A stretch of DNA of 64,000 bases from Archilochus colubris (lineage: Eukaryota; Chordata; Aves; Apodiformes; Trochilidae), in the NCBI GenBank assembly GCA_023079485.1, contig CM041084.1, positions 22,286,609-22,350,608 on the forward strand. The letters are read 5' to 3'. Position numbers and translations under genes: made by a program. Under the pieces are notes generated by a model. It made no database searches. It was not told where the DNA came from and saw only the letters and a program-made list of their open reading frames with translations. Below, in pieces: positions 1 to 12,400 of this stretch. Numbering within the stretch: position 1 is the first letter of the stretch; each line of letters starts with the position of its first letter.

Positions 1-2450
1 ACTGCAAAAGAAAAAAAGTGGCATTATAATCACCTACATGACTTATCAGATGAATTATTTACACATATTGTAATTAGGCAAGGTGGGTAAATTCATTCAC
101 AATGATAAAGTAATGCTGTCATTAAGGGAATCAGCTGAAAATACAGACTTTGTAAGTCATGTCACCTTTGAGACTGTTAGCACTGGTAATAATGAAAAAT
201 AAACCAGCTAAAAAAAAGACTACAAGACACTGTTAGCCCAATCTGTTTTTTATTCCTCTACCCAGAGAACAGCTGTTCTATCACAAGGGAGGAGCTGGAG
301 CAGTGATTATTAAAAAGGACCAGAGCTGCTGCTGAAAATGCACGAGTAAAAACACTGTTCTAAACCCCAGGCAGAGGGCTGGCAGAAAAAGACTTGTTGT
401 CTCTCAAAATGAATATGGCAGTATGATAGAAAAAACCCAAAATCTGTTTAAGTTCTAAGATTTCCTTTTGTTTGTAATCTTGATACACACTGTTTGTTCC
501 AAATCCATTTTCTTTGTATATCACTTTATCATGTCTTCTACACTCCATTTCCCAGGAATTTATATCTGCTGAGGGAGTGGTTACCTAATCAAGGAAAAAG
601 ATGACTGATTACTCTAGGTATAGCTATTGTGAGAGTATTACCACAGCAGTTTGTATATTATATTGAATATATTAATGAGAAAAAGCCACCAATCTTTTTG
701 AACTAATCTAAACTTTCAGCATCCTATCCAAAGACAGAGTTTCACAGGTCAGCTGTACTTTAAGCACTTTATTTTCTTCCAAATACTTTTATTTTCAATC
801 TTCTACCTGACAATTGTGTTCAATGCCCTCTAGGTCTTCTATTAGAAAAGGCAGTAATTCACTGCTCACTTTTTCTGTGTCACTCATGATGTTATACATC
901 TCTGTCATATGCCTCCTTAACTATAGTCTTCTGAATTAGTATGTACACAGCTCGTTATCTTGGTAGTTTTGCCACTCATCTATTTGACTGCAGTATTCCA
1001 AGACCATGTTTCAAGTGACTCAAGAATATGGAAACAATAAAAAGAAGGGTTTCAGGGAATAAAGATTTAGAGGCTTGAACACACGGCAAAATATGATCTT
1101 AAGATGTCCCTGCTCATTGCAGGGAATGGATTATATGACCTTTAGAGGTCCCTTCCAACACAACCCCACATTCTATGATTCTGTGATTCAGCCAGCTGAA
1201 GAAGGCTGAAGTCATGAGTCAATATTGTCCTGCATTAAGCTCAGGTAAAGACATCTTTCTATATGGTTTCTATATGGCCCATATATTCACACTTTATTTT
1301 TCTAACTCCCTGAAACTGAGAGGCATGGACTTCAATCCTGCTGGCAAAAATCCAGAGATAAGATATATGCAAAATGAAAATTAAATCCCTTGTTGACACT
1401 TAATTTAAGGTAAGGTTCACCTTTCAGTTAACTGCTGCTGAAACTGCCATATCTCTCACAAAGCTATCCTGGTTCAGTGTAGTACTCTGTCAGCTTTGAT
1501 GGCCAGCAGCCTGAAAACAAAGCAACAAGACTCAGGTTTGTTCCTTTTAATTTTACACACTGGCCTAAGTCACCACAGTTACTAGCAGTTGTTCTAATTC
1601 CATCTGAACTGTTTCCCAGAGCTTCTCATATCTTACTTTGCGGGATTTTAGGGAGATTCATGTCTGCAGTACAGTGAATCAGGTGTCTAAAGTTAGGATG
1701 GTAAGGTCAAGCACTGTGAAGGTCACTCACCATATTCCTTGTTAAGGCTCAAGTGCAGTTGCAAAAGCATCTCAAACAGCTAAGATATTCTGTCCCTCTG
1801 CCCAGAAAACAATTGCAATACTTACAGTGATAATGGTGGTGATTTACATTATTAGTCTTTTATTAGTCTCGTTCATAACACAAGACTAATAACACGGCCA
1901 TGTTTGAGAAGGAAGGTCACAAGCAACTGGAGTGACTGCTGATTCAAACAGTGCCATTTGTGGAGGCAGTGTTTCCTTCATACTTCCTTCATACTTTCAG
2001 TCCTTCAGCACTGAAAAACCCTGCACCCACACTTTGGCTATTGATAGCTCAATGTCAAACTTCCCATTCCTCAACACGATCACAGACACTAAGAAGGTTC
2101 ACCTATGGCATTATTTAATTAAAAGATGTCAAAGCACAGCAAAATATCTAACTTCATTTGTCATTAAGGATTGGATTTGGTGCCTAACCACAATTGATTC
2201 AGTTCATTGAGATAACCAAAGTTTCTGATGTGTGTACACTGCCATCTCGGAGGTTTTGGGGGTCTGTTTCTTCCATTTCTGTGTTGTCTCTTGCAGCCTT
2301 ATTTGGATATCTTGTATACCCCTGGGCACTTCAGAGAGCTCTACACCTTTCTGTAAGGCTGTAAGAGGTGGGTTGCTGTGGAAAAGCGACAACTCCTTAT
2401 TTCTTTAAAATGGAAAGGCTATGGGTAATTTTCACATTTTGTTCCATCTT
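1..2450. other. Intergenic flank upstream of PTTG1IP2
   Basis: AT-rich, CpG-poor DNA with no exon-like open frame, splice-bounded ORF or RNA gene that I can support. The only recognisable element is a short CR1 tail. A small 11-bp tandem duplication (CTTCCTTCATA type) lies near 1975-1997. GC content rises sharply after about 2460, where the next gene's CpG island begins. Confidence 0.6.
1105..1189 (+). repeat. CR1 LINE 3' tail fragment
   Basis: The stretch contains the conserved CR1 end block: 'gacctttagaggtcccttcc', then 'attctatgattctgtgatt'. The terminal octamer repeats (ATTCTATG/ATTCTGTG) on the + strand mark the 3' end of a 5'-truncated copy. It is less than 100 bp, old and non-coding. 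Confidence 0.85.
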
Positions 2451-2469
2451 ATTCCCTGGCCAGCCCTGA

Positions 2470-3420
2470 TGCGGGGACTCCGTTACCGGCCTTGATGCCT
2501 TTGGCTGCCTGCGGGCCATGCTTACCGAAAGAGGTCCCTGCCACCTCCCTCCTCTCCCCGCAACGGGAGGAAAGAAAGCGAGTCAAACCAAAAGAACCAG
2601 AAGCCTTGAAGGAGAGGGAAAGGGCCTGCTATACCGCAGAAACGAGCCTATAAATGACTGAGACTCGGAGCCGCTGCTCTCACACAGACTCACGGAAGGT
2701 GAAGCACACAACACGCCCTCCTGCAGGGACCAAACCCCGCCGCTCAGCCCGGCCCCTCGGCCACCGCCCCTCCGCCGGCCCCGCGGGCGGCACGCAGCCT
2801 CCACCCGCCCCGAGCCCTGCCTCCGCTGCCAGTTTGCGGCGCCTGCGCGGTCCCGTTCCCGGTTCTCGGTGCCGGTTCTGCGTGCCGAGCGCGGCCATGG
2901 AGGCGCTGCGGTTATGGCCTCTGTGGCTGCAGGGCCTGGCGCTGGTGTGTGGCTGCGCCAGGCTGGGGCTGGCACACCTCACCCCCACGATTGCGCCAGC
3001 ACCTGTGTCGGGTAAGGAGGGGCGGGGAGCCGCGGAGCTGCGCGTAGCCGTTCCCTTTCTCCCAGCGAACGTGCGCGCCCGTGGGGGCTTCCCGGCGTGT
3101 TTCTTCTCTCTGGAAGCCCCGCTCGCCCCAGAGCAGGGCTGCGGGGAGGACGGGAGGGACGGGCAATGGCCCTCGCTCGCCTCGAGGCCTGCAGAGGCCC
3201 AGCGCCACCCGTCTGGAGAGCTGGAGGAGCTTGGGGGTTTCCTCGGTTCTCCCGTTCTCGTCCCCTGCCTGGGAGCGGGCTGGTCCCGTGTGGTGCCTTC
3301 CCGCCGGGCTCCCCAGAGGCTCCTCCGGGCGTCCCGGTACAGGAGGGGGCGGTGGCCCCGGGGTTTGTGGTGCTGGGCGGCCTGGCGGGCCTGGGGTGAT
3401 GGGGAGCTCTGCTGCAGGGA
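2470..3420 (+). promoter_or_regulatory. CpG-island promoter of PTTG1IP2
   Basis: GC- and CpG-dense block that stands out from AT-rich surroundings and encloses the first coding exon. GC-box-like CCGCCCC motifs occur near 2763-2772. No convincing TATA box precedes the start codon, as is usual for a broad CpG-island promoter. Several long ORFs on both strands here (for example 2680-3507 on the minus strand) result from low stop-codon density in GC-rich DNA, and I do not call them genes. The transcription start site cannot be fixed from sequence alone. Confidence 0.75.
2897..3011 (+). CDS. PTTG1IP2: PTTG1IP2 coding exon 1 (signal peptide)
   Basis: ATG in strong context (gcggccATGG, G at -3 and +4). 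It encodes residues 1-38: [20 protein letters not shown] and on to ...APAPVS, a typical signal peptide and short linker. Donor is CGG|GTAAGG, phase 1. An in-frame ATG at 2654 has no intervening stop, but the upstream peptide is Arg/Pro-rich GC-island translation and would bury the signal peptide, so 2897 is preferred. Confidence 0.85.
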
Positions 3421-6400
3421 GACAGCAGTCGCATGGGTTTCCTCTGCCCTGGCTGAAGGTGAGGAATGGGGCTTGGAAGCAGAAGCCGATGGAGAGGCCG
3501 CTGCCATCCTGTTAGTTCTGTAGAAGTCGTTGATCTCAGAGCCGCTGTTGGAAGGCAGGTGGTGAACAGCTCGTCTTTAGATTTAGTTGCCATTAGTTAA
3601 TGTGGCTAGAAAAGAGCATGTCAGGTTAGTTTGTATTAAGTTAAGAGTGGCATTGGCCTGTGTTTTTAGAGTCTAACTTGAGCTGTTTCATTTCTTTTAT
3701 ACTTGAAATGGAAATATCCAACATTGTGGGTCAATTCAACTTGGGGCAGAAGAGAGAAGGAGCTGTGGGTGTTCCTCACTTACTAGAGGGAGGGAAAGAA
3801 CGACAGGTGGAGCTACTAATACCTGCAGGTTAATCAGTTTTTTTCTAATAGTTCTGAGAAATGTAAAAAAACACAGTTTGGTTGGAGCCAAAAATCCAGT
3901 TCAATTGCAATGGATTTGCTCATGGCTTCCTTAGGAAATAAGTTTGTTATTATTGATTTGAGTTTAGGAACTTGCTCATGAAACAAAGTTGGTTGCTGAT
4001 CTGGAGAAGGAGTGTGGTACTATATAGAAATATGTGTTTATTCCTTTAAGGAATAAACATTAGAAATAAGGTTAAAGTGAAAAAATATGGATTGTTACAG
4101 CATACAACCAGTAGTATTTTAATCTCAAGTTGGAAAAGAGTAGGGAGGTAGACTGGTTAACTATTAGATGCATGTCTCTTAGTGAAGTGATGCTTTTGAG
4201 GAGAGATGACAGTTTTATGGTTGTTATGCAAGACCAGGACCTTGTGTTACATTTTCCTGTTCAGCACCTGAATTCAACAGGGTTACATTGAGACAAAGCA
4301 GGGCAACAAAGGCTGTGTTGTTCCCTGTTTTGGAAAATACCTGGAAGAGTATGGCTTTAATTGCTGGAGCAAAAGGAAGGTTGAGGAGAAATGAGTACTT
4401 GGAGAAAGTACTCCTCCAATAGGAGGGACCAACTGTTTTAAGTCAGTCAGCAGTGTTTTCTTGAGAATGGGGCAGAGAACAAATTAAAATAAATAAACTG
4501 GAATATTATAGCTGTTGAAAGGTTTCTGATTTGGTTTGGTGTTTTGTTTGGGTTTTTTTGGGGGAGAGTAATAAGATCTCCTCACTGATCTTAATCTGGT
4601 ATTGCAGTCACCAGTCCTTAGCATATGCTGGTGTAGAGCCTTGTCCTAAAGAAGAAATAATCCCTGCATATGCTACCTCAACGCAGTAATGCATTTTAGA
4701 AAAGATGGGGAGAAGCTGTTTTTAAGCACATGTTGTGCTTAAAACAAGTTTTAGTGTTGGTGTTATTCTGTTTTACCTGTGTTTTGTGGAGAAACAGCCT
4801 TTGTTCTGTATTTGTGCATTGTTACCCTGGTCCATGACTGTCTCATAGAAAGTGAGGCCAAGCAGATAATTGGTGTGTAGTCAGACTGGTACAACTCACA
4901 GTAATAGCTTTTTGCTATCTTGTGAGAAGATCTTTGTACAGATGTTACACTGAATTGTTTTGGTAAAATTACACCAGTTATTAAAGTGATGCTTCCACTG
5001 CTTGGTAAACTAGGCTTGGTATGTAAAAATGATTTATCATTTTATTACATATTAGATGATTAATGCTGATGGTATATGCCAATGTAGAAGTAATGATCAT
5101 TTGTCAGACACATTCATTAGTTATTGCTGCTTAAAATGCAGTGTGAGTTATTGCTGGTAATGGTGCTATGGCATACATTTTTTTTCCTTGATAAAAATAG
5201 TACAGTAGTTCTTTGAAATATTAGAGGGAGGTTGTCAACTTGATATATATTCAAGTTTTTAAAAAATTAAAATTGTTTTGGTTGAATGTGCTGGTATGCA
5301 TGATGCTATAGCAGGGTGGAATGGAGGGGTGGTTTGTTGGTTTTTTTGTTTGTTTGTTTGAGAAGTATTTTCACAGAATCACACAGAAAAACAGGATGTT
5401 TGGAGTTGGAAGGGACCTCAAGAGATTGAGTCCAACCCCCCTGAGCAGAATCACCTACTGTAGGTCACACAGGAACACATCCAGGCAGGTTTTGAATGTC
5501 TCCACAGTGAACACTTTTAGATGATGGAAAACTTATATATAGTCAAATAACAGCAATATCAAATATATATGATGTTTGAGATGTGTGTTGTGATGATACT
5601 TTGAAGTATTTTTCATTAAAATTCTTTTATGCTGGTCTTATATAGAGACTTTTATTTATGTTTATTATACATTTTTAAAAAAATAATTTAAGCCCCAATC
5701 TTTTAACTGTATGTCAAAATAGATTATCTGCTATAATATCTCAGTCTACTGTTAGGGCAGTTAAAGAAGATAACCACAATGGAAAGCTTGTGCAATTACC
5801 TTCTTTGGTGAGAATCTAAGGAAAGTTAAATTTCTTCACTTAATTGTAAATAATTCAGTATTGAGATTGTAGCCTAGAGTATTTTTTTAGAAGCCCTTTG
5901 TGTACCTGCATGCTTCTGACAGTACCTTGCTAATTCATGTTCAGCAAGCTGGTTTGTTTAGATGTTTTATATCTTAAATTGAAAATGTAATGAAGTATTT
6001 TTATAATATGCATTGTGGTAGACCATGTGGAATAATAATTTTGAGTCTGATCTGAAAACCTTTTGTGAATCTGCTTTTTGTGGGGTTTTTCCATGAATTG
6101 ATACACGGGTCTTATACTTTGGCTGTTTCTCAATTAATTGGTACTGGTAACACTAATTGGTACCAGATAAACTACTGTATTTTATTTTTCTATGCAGATA
6201 TATTAAAGGTAAATATACTGGTACGTGAAATACACTTAATGCTAAGAATTAATACCAGAAAAGTATAATACTGCATTATGAAAATGTGGTTGTGTCAAAA
6301 CATGCCAATCATTTAGCTCAAATTGGTATCTGCTTCTGACTAACACAGTTGTTCATTAAAAGTAGAATTGGGTTCCAGATTTGTAGATGTTTCCCCTTGC

Positions 6401-9400
6401 ATTTATGATATTTGTGGTAATAATAAAATTAGTTTCAGTAAATAGTATTACAAATGATCACAGGAGCTACAGTTATTGTAAGAAAAACATGGTTTCAGAG
6501 CAGGAGAGGAGACCCTTCCTCATCTGTGAAGCAGTTCATCTAGGTCAAGACTGTGGCATACATGTGGTCCTTTTGGCAAAAAATTATGTCTATATTGTGG
6601 ATTAAAAAAGACTAGTCTTAAGCTGATCAGCATTCAGTACTTCTAAATGGAAGTCATAGCCTTTGGCTGGAATCCTTGGGGAATGTGAACATCAGTAAAT
6701 ATTTTCTTTTTTTAGGATAGAAGATTAAGTCCTTCTGCATCACTTGGCTTTTCAGACTTACTTTAGAGTTCTTGTTCATCTTATTACAAAATAATTGTGT
6801 CCTGTGTTTGAAAATATTTTTATTTTTACTTAGTCATGTTATTTGGAGAACTTTAACTTTGAAAAAATTTTTTCACCCTGGAAAATGATCAGTATCTGTG
6901 GAAGGGGGACTAGCCCTAGGAAGGAGTTAGCTTTTGCTAAGCTTTAAAGCTGCAAAACTTGGAAAGTTCTCTAAATTGAAGAGTAAAAATTGTTAGAAAT
7001 TCAGCTCTTGGATTCAGTTTCCCCTTTTGTCCTTAGAGAAAGCAAATTTCAGTTTAAGGTATGTTTGAATTGTGCTGAAACTGAAATACTTTGTTCACTG
7101 TGGTTCTGGCAAGGAATTACTTCAGTCAAAATCTTTGCTTGTCTCTAGAAGTAGGAAAAAAAAGAAAATAGGCTAAATATTAAGTTAAATATTTACTGAG
7201 TAAATATAAATGTATAATTTGTGTGTCGTGGTGTTTTTTTTCCTAGCATGTTCAGAATTTTCTCAGAGGTCCTGTGAAGAATGTCTGAAAAACGTTTCGG
7301 TAAGCTTTCTGACATCCTTACTGATAGATGAGAATTTGGTGATTTTTTCCATTAAATGTGAGATCAAATTGTTAGAATTTGTTTGGTAGGGTTTGGCTTT
7401 TCTTTTTAATGGTGAATCTAGTCAAACTACCCTTAAGAAGAAGTCAAGGTCAGTCAGCATCTGTTCTTATCTAGATGGTAGAGTCAACTGATGTGCTCCT
7501 TCCCCTTGTTTATGCGTGATGCCCGGGTGCCTTCACTTTGCCAGGGTTACTTCATGGTTTGGTCACCCAGGATATTTCTCTGCTTTCATTTCTTGTATGC
7601 AAGATAGGAGAACTGGGAAAACAATGTAAATAAGCTAAAAATGCCTTTCTCTGGGGATGCCCCAAGTGACAAATTTGCTTAAAATTAAAGCGTAGGATGA
7701 CAAATTTAAAAAAAAAAAGTTATTGTAGGTAAAGCATAGCTCCTGGATGAGCTTGCTCAGTAATGAATTCTAAAAACCCCTGTTATGTCAAGAATTCCTT
7801 TTATTATCATCCAAAACTTCTTCACTGGTTGAACTGTATGGTAGTGGAATTTTGCATGAGTATTGATTTTATTATTTTCTTTTTTTAGCACATGAAAAAC
7901 AGAATATAGGCTTTATGCTTAGTCCTTAAAGATGCCAGTTGTGTTAAAATTCTGAACAGTTACAAAATCATAAAACTATTTCTTTTACCTATAAGTACAA
8001 AATGTACTTATTCACAGTTCAGTTCCATCTTATGTAGGAATTATACTAAGGCTTCCATAGCTTTCATGCTACAAATTACTTTTGATGCATCTTTACAGCA
8101 TTGTACTCTAGAATTCTGTCTGTGGAGAGGAGTACTAAATTGTAAACTGATTTTGAAGATAAATAATTTGTTTTTTTTTCTTTTGCACAGTGCCTTTGGT
8201 GTTACACCGAAAATACTTGTATTGATTACCCTGTAAGAAGTATTATTCCACCATCTTCACTATGTTCCCTCTCAAATGCTCGGTGGGGAGTTTGCTGGAG
8301 TAAGTACTAGTTTGACTTTTGCTTTAGAGAATTCTGTTTGAGTATGGTTAAAGAAAGACTAACACTTACTAGAAATGTTTCCTGGTAATTTATTTGAAGA
8401 GTCAAGGAGAGGAAACAGTGGTTATGATTTGAAACAATGATCTCTAATCTTCTGCACTTACAAACAGTAATTTTAAAGGGTTCTTTGTGAACAGCCAGTA
8501 CAGTTATGCTGTTCCAATGGCTTTACTGTCTAGTGGAATACAGTTGATGGTAGAGTCTAGACTGGGAACCAGTAACATTGGAATGTTTCAAGTATTGTAT
8601 GTGTGTTGTCAGAATTCACATGTTTTTTAAACCATACTTCTGAAGTACAAAGTAGTAAGACAAGGAATGCCTTGTTGACAAAAGGTGACCTTTTTAAAAG
8701 ACCTGTTTTTAAAAATTTCTTAAAATGTTGGTTGCTATGCCTGGATCTACACTTTTTATAGTATATTCCAGTGGCAGCAGTGATCCAATACCACAAAAAT
8801 GGACCCACCCCCAAATTTCTGAGTGCTGTTTTTGCTTAAACTAACGAAAAACCAGCATGGTCTCTGGATGCTGGAGGCACTGCAGTTAAGGTTAAAAAGG
8901 AAGCTGTTGAGTGCTGCCATGGGTTGTAGGACTTCCTCATTTAATTGTTCTTAGATTTCCCTTTGCTTTACATGTTGTATTACAACACACAATACAGTGC
9001 ATATGCTGCAACTGAGGTGAAATCTTTGCAGCAGTTTTTACAGTACTGTGTGTACAGATCCAAATCCAGACTGGACTGGAACAGAACAAGTGAGACACTG
9101 GAAAGCTTGTCGTATGAAACAAGAATACAGTTCCAGTCCAACAAAGGCTTGCTGCTTTCAGTGTTTGCTTATGAATACCAGGAGACTAAGCAAAAAAAAA
9201 AAAAAAAAAGTGGAGGTCAACCATCTTTGACTGTGGTAACTGTAAACTGGAAGAAATTTACCACACTTAGAGCAGTGAGATTATGCAGTAATCTGCATTA
9301 GAGTAGCAGAGATAAAAGATTGCTATTAAAATGAAGTGTGCAACTTTCTGAACACTACAAAATTGTATAATCCCTGCAAACAGAGGGACTAGATTGAATG

Positions 9401-12400
9401 GTACAGGAGAAATTTACCAAGTCTTTATTCCTAGCAGAAGGGCTCTGTGCTTTGTTTTGTGAGAGAAAGCATTTATGCTTAGACTTCTGGAGTTTTTTAC
9501 AGCTTCTGCCGACAGCTAGGTACCTACACAGCTGCTTGCTCCCTCCTGCCCCCACCCCCAGTGGAATGGGGCAAGAAAACAAATAACAAAAGCAAGATAG
9601 CAATGGTTTGAGATGAAAACAGTTTAATAGGTGAAGGAAAAAAGGGAAGAGGGGAAAAAGAACAAACCAGAACAAATGAACAAGCAAAGGAAGTTGCATA
9701 CCAACTCCTACAGGCAGACTGATGCCCAGCCAATCCCTAAGCAGCAGTCACCTTGGAAGCCAGACACACCCTTCTCTTTTTTCCTTTGTCTCAGGTTTTA
9801 TTGCTGGTCATGGCATTATACTGCATGGAATGTCCCTGTGGCCAGTTTGTGTCAACTTTTCTGGCAGTGTCTCCCCCTGACCTCTAAAACCTCTTGCCTA
9901 CCTCCAGCACTACTTCCTGAGGAGCACAGAGTGGGTGTGTGAAAAAGAAAAAATCTTGATACTCTTCAAGCCTGTTCAGCAAGAGCCAAAACATCAGGGT
10001 GTTATCAGCACCAAAGAAATAGCCAGAAATCCAAACCACAGCATCGTAGCAGTTGCTGTGGAAAAAGTTAACTCAGTACAGTCCTTCTGCAAGCAGAATA
10101 AAAATTTTGTGATGGAGCTCATTCTAAGAAAAAAAAAAAAGGTGGGAAAAAACCCACCAGCAACAAAAATATTATGCAGATATGCATTATGTTAATCATT
10201 TTTTTACAAATTATATGCAGCAACATACTATGGGATGGATGCATAGTCTTATTGAGTCTGTCCCCTTTGGATATAACAGGAAAATTAATTACTTTGTGAG
10301 TGCAGTTGTGATGTTTTATTTCTTTTTGAAAATAAAATGGAAGTGAGCTCAGTGTTGCTCAGTGTTGCTGAAAATGAAGGTGAATATTGCAGCTCTCAAA
10401 GTCAAAAATTAATTACTAGCTTCCAATTACAGTTTTATATGGAATAAGATACATTGACAGATTATTAACCAGCACTGAAGAAGAAAAAAAAAGAATGTTA
10501 TAGAAACAATGTAATACAAAGTAGCTTAATGTATTGCTTTTCATGAATAGTTACCACATGAAATAGTGAAGACAGGAATGAGGACTGAAAAGTAGCCATC
10601 TTTTTCTGCACCTTGTTTAAAGTTCAAAATGTATTTTTTGCTTCTATTAAATAGTATACTTTGAAAAAAATAGGTTAAAACTTTTTTTTTTTGTTTTTAC
10701 TACACTAAATGAAGCATATTTGCTTGTAACTTTTAGGGAAGTAACAGAATGAGAAATGTGGTATGGTGAAATATGTCACTCAAAATTTACATATTTAGAG
10801 CTTATTTGTGTATTGTAATTAGAAATTATGTATTAATCTGTATTATAAACTGTAGGCAGTAAATAATAACACAAAAAACATTTGCTATGATGTAGTATTT
10901 GGCAGGATATGCCGTGGCAAGACATGAGTGGGTGAGATCTGTAGAAAAGTAACAGACTCTTCCACTCTGGCAGTGATCAGATGAACTTCACTCACTGAAT
11001 TTGACTCTCTGGTACCCTGAAGCAGTAGAAAGTGCATCTGCAGCTACTTTGTAATACTGCAGCAGCATGAAGCTGTCCAGAAGGATTTATGTGGGAGAAG
11101 AGACAGCTTCCCTGCCTCACCCCCATCATGTTTTAATTATAGACAGTATAGGGGGTTGTGTAGTGAGACATGTTTAGTTTTTATCAGTATTACAACTTCT
11201 TTGAATTATTTCATTTTGTACTTCAATTAAATAACTCCTCAAAAAAACTCCTCTATAGCTTTACTTCTCTCATCCTCTTTGCCTTCTTCTTGGACCTCAC
11301 CCTTTTCCAGGACAGCAGGTTTCTGGTTCTTTTTTATGGATCCGGTGCTGTCCTGGTTTAAAGAAGTGCAGCTGTTACAATGTATGCTGTTAAAATAACA
11401 CCTCCAACCCTAGATGTTAATTGCTCTTTGGACATGGATGATGACTTTCTTTGGATGTAGAAAATGATTTAGGAACTCTTATAGAGAATTTTTTATCAGA
11501 CTCTTCAAACCCTGTCACATTCTCATCTTATTTCATTTTGCTCTTTCTCTAACTGTAGCAGGTAATGTGTGTACACTGCTTGTGAATCTATGACTATTTT
11601 GTTCTTGCTGTACATTGGCTAAGGTCATGATTAAGAGGGCAGAACTGTGGGACCACACTAGTAGATATATATCATATGAAGTATTGCAGGATGACTTTCT
11701 ATAATGTGGTATATGTAAAAAGCAGTTTTACTCAATGTCTGTTCAGTGCAGATTATGCACAGCAGCAAGATCTGAATGAGATAGGAATCTGAGTTTTAAC
11801 TGGCATAGTTGCACAGAACTGTAATTCTGTTTTGTGGTTTAGTTGATTTTTTTTTATTATTCTTTTTGCATACAGAGATGAAAAAATGCTCAGGAAGGAG
11901 GGGAAGAATTATCAGACCGTTTTTAATGCTGGACTCTAACAAGTTGAATATATTCATGTTTTTCAGTAAACTTTGAGGCTTTAATAATTGCGATAGCTGT
12001 AGTAGCTGGACTCATTCTGGTGTCCATAGCAGTCTGTTGCTGTTACTGCTGTTACTGCAGAAGGCGTTCCAGGAGGTAAATACATCTGTTTGTTTCCTTT
12101 ATTAACTTTACTGTCCAGTATACTAATAATCTTTTCAGTTGGAAGCAGTTTTGGTCACAGCCCTTTATTTGTTTGAGACAGACAACTGAAAAAAGTGTTT
12201 AGTGGAAGGCAGTATGATACTGGAAATAATGCTGGCGTGATCTTGAAGTGATGTGTTTTGCTGTAGCATCATAGATGTGTTCCTGAAACAAACTATTGCT
12301 TTACACTTCTACATTTTACACTTCCTTATTAAGATTGGAGACTAAATATTTCAATGGCCAAATGCATGCTGCTTCTGATAACAGAGGAAATAATTTCTTT

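Noticed and set aside
2680..3507. 275-codon minus-strand ORF and companions across the first CpG island
   Set aside because: Several frames on both strands are open together because GC-rich DNA has few stops. Composition is Arg/Pro/Ser/Ala-rich without a family motif, and the region is explained by the promoter and exon 1 of PTTG1IP2.
9048..9230. 60-codon ORF with clustered cysteines and a lysine-rich tail
   Set aside because: The Lys run is the A18 tract at 9192-9209 read as AAA codons. No flanking gene structure, target duplication or homologous context supports a retrocopy or viral gene, and the resemblance to small basic Cys-rich proteins is superficial.
11350..11362. TGTCCTGGTTT motif resembling the start of the LTR family (minus-oriented terminus)
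   Set aside because: No LTR body or second terminus follows at the expected distance; an 11-base match alone is not enough.
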